Assembly (NCBI GenBank): GCA_963969595.1
Contig: OZ018408.1
Coordinates: 868,001 to 932,000, forward strand
Origin: Neckera pumila
Taxonomy: Eukaryota > Streptophyta > Bryopsida > Hypnales > Neckeraceae
Direction: 5' to 3'
Length of the DNA stretch: 64,000 nucleotides
The position numbers and the translations under genes were made by a program. Shown here piece after piece: positions 59,101-64,000 of the stretch (its first letter is position 1; every line of letters starts with the position of its first letter). The notes beneath the pieces were generated by a model, which was given only the letters and a program-made list of their open reading frames with translations, had not been told where the DNA came from and ran no database searches.

Positions 59101-61779
59101 AATAGATGACAACGTGACGATTAAACACACTCTAGTAGAAACCTATTCCCTCCAAAAGAGAATGTAGTCGGGTTAAAATGTTTTAAGGCAGTTTCAAATA
59201 CAACTTGCCTAGGTTTTCTAGAAAACCTTAAGGGGCTGGATTCTTTATGTTAATTACTTAGGATTACTACTGGTGCTTCGAAAGGTTGACATCGTTACTG
59301 TTCGGTCTACAATAGCGTTAGTGGACGGTCAAGTAACTCAAGTTTTGAATCAAAAGAATGGAATTAATGCTCATTCTGTCCTCATCTCAAGTAGAGACAT
59401 CAAAGAACCAAGCCAGTGCAAAAAAAACAGCTTCGAAAAGTTACCTTTTTATCGGAGCCACCCACACAGATGTACTTGCTGTCGTGGTATGTGACACAGC
59501 ATGGATCAAAATCCAGTTTCTTATGCTCTCCAACCTGCGGATGACGGTCATAACTCAATACTGGATGGCACTAAATTTGTGGAAACTACGATCGTTCCTA
59601 ATAGTCGGTCTTACAAATACGTGCAATTGGGCTAGGATTTGCTGATTTTATCCCAATGAAAATTTAGATTCAAGTGCTGGTGACAATCACCTCTACTCCT
59701 GCTAAGAAACAGTAAAACTACATATGCTTGGTTTTCCGGATTCTTCTCAACGAATACCAAACGACACCCAAACATATAGATCGAAGTTTGCCAAAGAATA
59801 ACGAGGTCAATATCATTTTGCGAGGTACTGTGGCAAACCTGCTTGCCTGATAAATCGTAAAACGAGAGTGTGCTGTCCCAGCATCCAACAGCAAGCGTGT
59901 CCGACGTCTTGTTTTGCAATGTGTTCCACTGCAATGTCCAAACAGGTCCCGATCTTTCTAATACCGTCTGCAAGTCGAAACACCATATAGCCCTCAATGA
60001 ATCCTTAAGCGCAATGAACTGATGACTCGTATATTTTTCTTTTTGGAGCATCATAAACCAAACTGTCCAGGTAAGCCTGTTCAAGTCATTTTCTTCCTTC
60101 TAAACATAATTAGAACTCAAGAGAGAGAATTTGGTACCTGCTCTACGCCGCTCTTGTCGCAAATGGAAATGTGGCCATTGTACATCCCCAGGGCAAGATG
60201 TTGGCCATCTGCAGTCCATGCGGCGCACAATACCTGCATTGACATTGACCACCTTTTGGGGGTCACTCTAGGGTTAAGTATAATTGGATCCTGACTAACA
60301 AGTCGTCATACTCCACTGCGGGTAACTGATGTGTCAACTAAGAGGCTATTCTTATAACAATTATCAAATAGAATGAATTCACACCACAGAACGGGCAAGT
60401 CAAACGGCATCGATGACCTTGGAAGTGGCCTTGTGCTTTGAAACGGACTTCTGCTCCGGAGACCAGATTCCAAAGTCAGTTGCGGTTCCACTCGCGAGCT
60501 GCAAATGACGTATTAAGTAAGCTGGCATAGATGATTGTCCATTCTAAATTCACAGAGATAGTTAAATGTTACCACTTGAGGTGCTCAACATCGTATGCCA
60601 CATAAGAAGCATGAAGCCCACCTGCTGAGTGATGGGATTGTAAGCCAAGCATTGAATCGAGTCCCCATGGCTGTACTTAAGTATGCCTTCTGCCTTTGCC
60701 ATGCAAAAATCATCAAATCTAGTTTAGGTCAATACCAGCAGAAACGGTCAAAATGTTACATCTCATAAGTGAAGGTGAACTCCTCATGCATTTTAGTGCC
60801 AAAACCCACACAGAAGTGTCATGCTTTGATGATTCGAGCTCGACCTTGTGAGTCCATATGATGATAGTTTTATCAGCTCCTCCAGAAGCAAACCGCTTTC
60901 CATCCCGAGAATAAGCCACGCAGTAAACTTCATCCTTATGCCCTGCACCAGATGCACCCAATTCAACATCAGAAGAGACGATTGAGAACAGATTAAAAAA
61001 AAGGAAAATTCTGTTCTCTCTTGCAATTGCTGATCATCCTGATACTTCCAGGGATATTAAATTATCTCATCCAGTTTATAACCAATACGTTGAATGAGGC
61101 TCCAGATGATGTTACCTTTGAGTGAGTGAAGGAGGTCACCGTCAGTTGCATCATACATAAGTACTCTGCAGCCAACTGCTGCTATCAGATGACTCCCGTC
61201 TGTAACAAAACAAACTTGATTATGATTGCGTTTGTTCACATATGCTATTCAACAGATATTAAAGTTTACCAAAGTCAAAATCAAGTCGTCCATTGTCTTA
61301 AATACAGGTTCTTTGGATGTACCAGGTCGAAAGGCAATATCGAAACACACACTCCTGACTCCATCGTGCTCTGGCTGTATTGTACCCCAGTAACATTAAA
61401 CCATCACGCCTGAATCTGCTTCTACAAGTTATCCTTCATAATCACGAGCTAAGAAGGCAAATGGATGAGAGTAATCCGTTTCAAGCAGTGAAAACTAAAA
61501 GATAAGGTACAGTTTTCATTAAAATTAGACTATTTCAGGCTCTCTTATCCATCATCATAAACAGAATATTCCCCAATGTATCATACAAAGACTCCCTATG
61601 ATCACGATGAACATAGGAAGGAGATTCTCCTTTACGACGATGTTGATGTCCAAAATTACCTGAAACAATCTAATCATACTGCAAACCCTAATTAGGGTTT
61701 GCATCTACCATGAAAAACGGCTTAAAGAAGTGAAAAATGTGCATACCACATGGTCTGTCCACGCTACCACGGCTCGCAT
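53167..61779 (-). CDS. IFT122: Intraflagellar transport protein 122 (IFT-A core subunit)
   Basis: IFT122 belongs to the IFT-A complex, which drives retrograde transport in cilia and flagella. Twenty-two exons join in frame: 61779-61747, 61374-61323, 61199-61116, 60942-60845, 60693-60622, 60498-60418, 60233-60138, 59967-59839, 59534-59445, 59057-58905, 58701-58618, 58399-58190, 58043-57963, 57813-57613, 57408-57208, 56825-56553, 56404-56087, 55995-55877, 55604-55394, 55194-54864, 54495-54236 and 53739-53167. They total 3750 nt, or 1249 aa; human IFT122 is about 1240. Residues 1-560 hold WD40 repeats ([36 protein letters not shown]). Residues 565-1000 form the TPR-like solenoid ([40 protein letters not shown]). 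Two C-terminal zinc-ribbon pairs follow (CYAC..CSNC from 1022; CSSC at 1148, CPFC at 1170). A 76-residue tail follows that human IFT122 lacks. The start MRAVVAW matches the conserved N terminus. No break was seen. Confidence 0.95.
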
Positions 61780-62559
61780 GATGCAGAAGCTGCTGAGTTC
61801 TGAAGAGCTCAAGTCACATTCAAGCCTCAGACTGGAGGCATGGTCTATAATACCCTTGGGAACCCTAAACACTTCACATCTGCCGCCCTAGTTATGGAGA
61901 ATGTTGGTTAACCGCAGTCGAGAGATTATCAAAGCTTGCATGCTTCTTTTTTCCCTGCATCTGGTTCAATGAAGAGGAGCTGACGACGTGAACACAGAGT
62001 AAACTATAAATTCAAATCTGGACGGATCTACCAAGACTCTCACTCCCTTGTGAAATTGTGTCCTCATCTGGAGAATGTGGAATCTAAGGAAACCTGGGTT
62101 GGAGGTGGAATGGCAGGAGCAATCGGCTGTAACAATTGCAGTAGTGGAGGTGACCATTTCATGATACAGTTGGAGTGTCCTGGGCTGGAGACATATCGTT
62201 GGCAGGACGGATGATAAATGGGTACCGTAATGAACAGATAATTTCGTTAGGGACAGGAGAGGACATTGATTAATTAGCAACAAGCACCTCTATCTCGTTG
62301 TGGCAATCAATTGTATTGTATGCGAAAGTGACATTGAAGAATTTCTTTGAGGTTGCAAAATGATGAAGAAGGTGGTTTATATCCGTTTTAACACTTTTTG
62401 AATTCCTATTTGTAGCGTTTGTATGCAACTTCTTATAACTAAACCTTAGAAGGATAACGCCTTTGGTGATAGGTACTCAGTCAAAAATGATTCAATATTT
62501 GAACCAATAGGTGTATTGTGTGTTTGTATAGAGAAAGTCATCCATCAGACACTTATTGT
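61780..62559 (-). promoter_or_regulatory. Upstream region of IFT122
   Basis: This sequence precedes the IFT122 start codon and should contain its 5' UTR and promoter. No TATA box or other defined element could be identified with confidence, and no divergent gene is visible. Confidence 0.3.
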
Positions 62560-63493
62560 CATTAGGGTACTTATGACTATGTTTTCACCAAAACCGCTCC
62601 AAAATTGCCATTTCTAATACAAGTACCAAATTTAGAAAAAAAAACATTTTTGAACACATGTGATCATAAGATCTTGTAGTACACTCTTTTAGGAAGATGT
62701 GGAAAAAATTTCAGAATTTTCCACCATGTGGATTGCAAGATATTAACATTTGAATTGAAATAAATCTTTTTTTGTCCCTGCAAAAATCCGGGCAGCTGCA
62801 CTTCACAAGGCCACATTTGTATGAAGAAATGTCCAAAATGGTAGTTACTCTTTGGATCCATTCTTCAAGGCAAGTTGGCTACATGCTTGAAATTTTCAGA
62901 TCATTTGGAATTGTACAACATATAGGAAAAAAACAATAAGTATGAAGAGGTAGAGAATGACTCAAAATACTTAATTGTCAAGAATTTTGTTATGGACCTG
63001 AAAAATGCCAATTCCAATGGTTGTAATGTTGTAATAAACAATCTACACCCATTATTTTTATTTTTTTCAAAAATATTGAAAATCGAGTTAATAAAGGACT
63101 TCAAAGTTTATTTTAGAGTAGAGATTCTCTAACTACCTTCAAACTAAAACTCCTCATAACTTTTGACTCATTAATCCAAATGGAATGATTTAAAGCTTTC
63201 CAAATATATATAAATCCATAAAACCAATAATTTCAAATTTTTATTTTTCAAAAAAGTGATTTTTAAAGAATTGTTTTGAGCTGCTTGGGCTGCCCACCGA
63301 GGATTGGAAATTACATATCATGCAATAATTTTTTACCCATGTAGTCAAAAGTTATGAAAATTGTTGGGCCTTGAAGCTACTCCTCAGGCATATCTTGTGT
63401 GAAAATTTCAAAGAAAAAAAATAAAATTTCCATTTGTAGTGAGCTGCCCAAAATCACTATGTTGCCAAAAAATGGTATTTGGTCCTTTAGGTG
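62560..63493. mobile_element. TTAA-family element with degenerate left end
   Basis: The left half (ACTATGTTTTCACCAAAACC, TGGATTGCAAGATATTAACA) matches 45816-46279 and 18045-18540. The right half (TGAGCTGCTTGGGCTGCCCA, ATGTTGCCAAAAAATGG, GGTCCTTTAGGTG then TTAA at 63494-63497) matches each arm of the foldback at 11080-11818. It therefore links the two structural types into one family. It has an uninterrupted TTGTAATAAACAATC at about 63029. Confidence 0.65.
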
Positions 63494-63497
63494 TTAA

Positions 63498-64000
63498 CAA
63501 AGTGTCATAAGTTATAGCATAAAGTGAATTTTGTTAAATGACATGGCAAATGGTGATGCTAAAAAAAATTGATCTTGATTAAAACCCTTGTGGAAACTAA
63601 ACCCTTCTTCTTTATGAGAAAGAATTGAGAGGCTCTCTACACAAAATAGTAAAATTAGGTTGCCCCACACTAATTTCTTGACAATCCACACTATAGAAAT
63701 ATTCACTGCTTTAAGTGCTTTTGTACAATGATGCATTCAATTCAAACCCATGTGTGTCGGATAGATTTGTGTACCATTTCAAGGCTTGGTTTAGAGAGTG
63801 CATGTGCCTCCATGTGGAACAAGCATTGATCCATGAGGTAATTTATCTCAGGTAAGGCAACCTAATTGACAAGGCAACCTAATTTCACTATTTTGTGTAC
63901 AGTAGATTGCTTGGGAATCCAGAATACGGTATCAAATTTGATTCCAAGAGTCCGCTTTCACATGCTGGCCCCCATTTGCTATGCGACGAGAACAGAGGAT
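63498..64000. other. Spacer to the window end, nothing recognised
   Basis: No gene, array or transposon end could be supported before the end of the window. Confidence 0.35.

Overview
The window looks like nuclear DNA of a land plant or streptophyte alga that makes flagellate cells. Its intact genes are two type I (K+-dependent) vacuolar proton pyrophosphatases of plant type and one IFT122, an intraflagellar transport subunit that flowering plants and conifers have lost. Introns are short (about 80-590 bp) with GT-AG ends. Intergenic DNA is AT-rich and full of plant-type transposons (hAT, CACTA, PIF/Harbinger-like, Ty1/copia, SINE-like). A bryophyte, lycophyte, fern or charophyte would fit; I cannot name the species.

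Layout. 1-8060: VHP1 copy A on the minus strand (coding 3507-7381), with a roughly 2-kb nest of small transposons in its 3' flank. 8060-23500: TE-rich spacer with foldback elements, a decayed BED-type hAT transposase (13182-16325) and tandem repeats. 23510-28640: VHP1 copy B, minus strand, about 20.5 kb from copy A. 28640-51150: gene-poor; it holds an (AAAC)n-tailed retroposon family, a 2.0-kb CACTA element, a 25-bp minisatellite, a copia integrase relic split by two insertions, a tRNA-derived SINE, a copia gag-protease relic, nested members of a TTAA-flanked family, and 245-bp and 73-bp tandem repeats. 51330-52900: plus-strand remnant of a WW-domain gene, probably TGS1-like. 53167-61779: IFT122, minus strand, 22 exons. 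62300-64000: another TTAA-family member.

I built the exon models by hand from splice sites and family conservation. Both VHP1 models sum to 2271 nt (756 aa) and IFT122 sums to 3750 nt (1249 aa). All three keep an open frame from ATG to stop. The two VHP1 copies encode the same vacuolar proton pump. IFT122 acts in flagellum assembly and has no evident functional link to them. The strongest novelty is the TTAA-flanked foldback family, which has a nested insertion and uninterrupted relatives in the same window. The next are the uneven divergence of the VHP1 copies and the WW-gene remnant whose extended frame is broken only by TGA codons.
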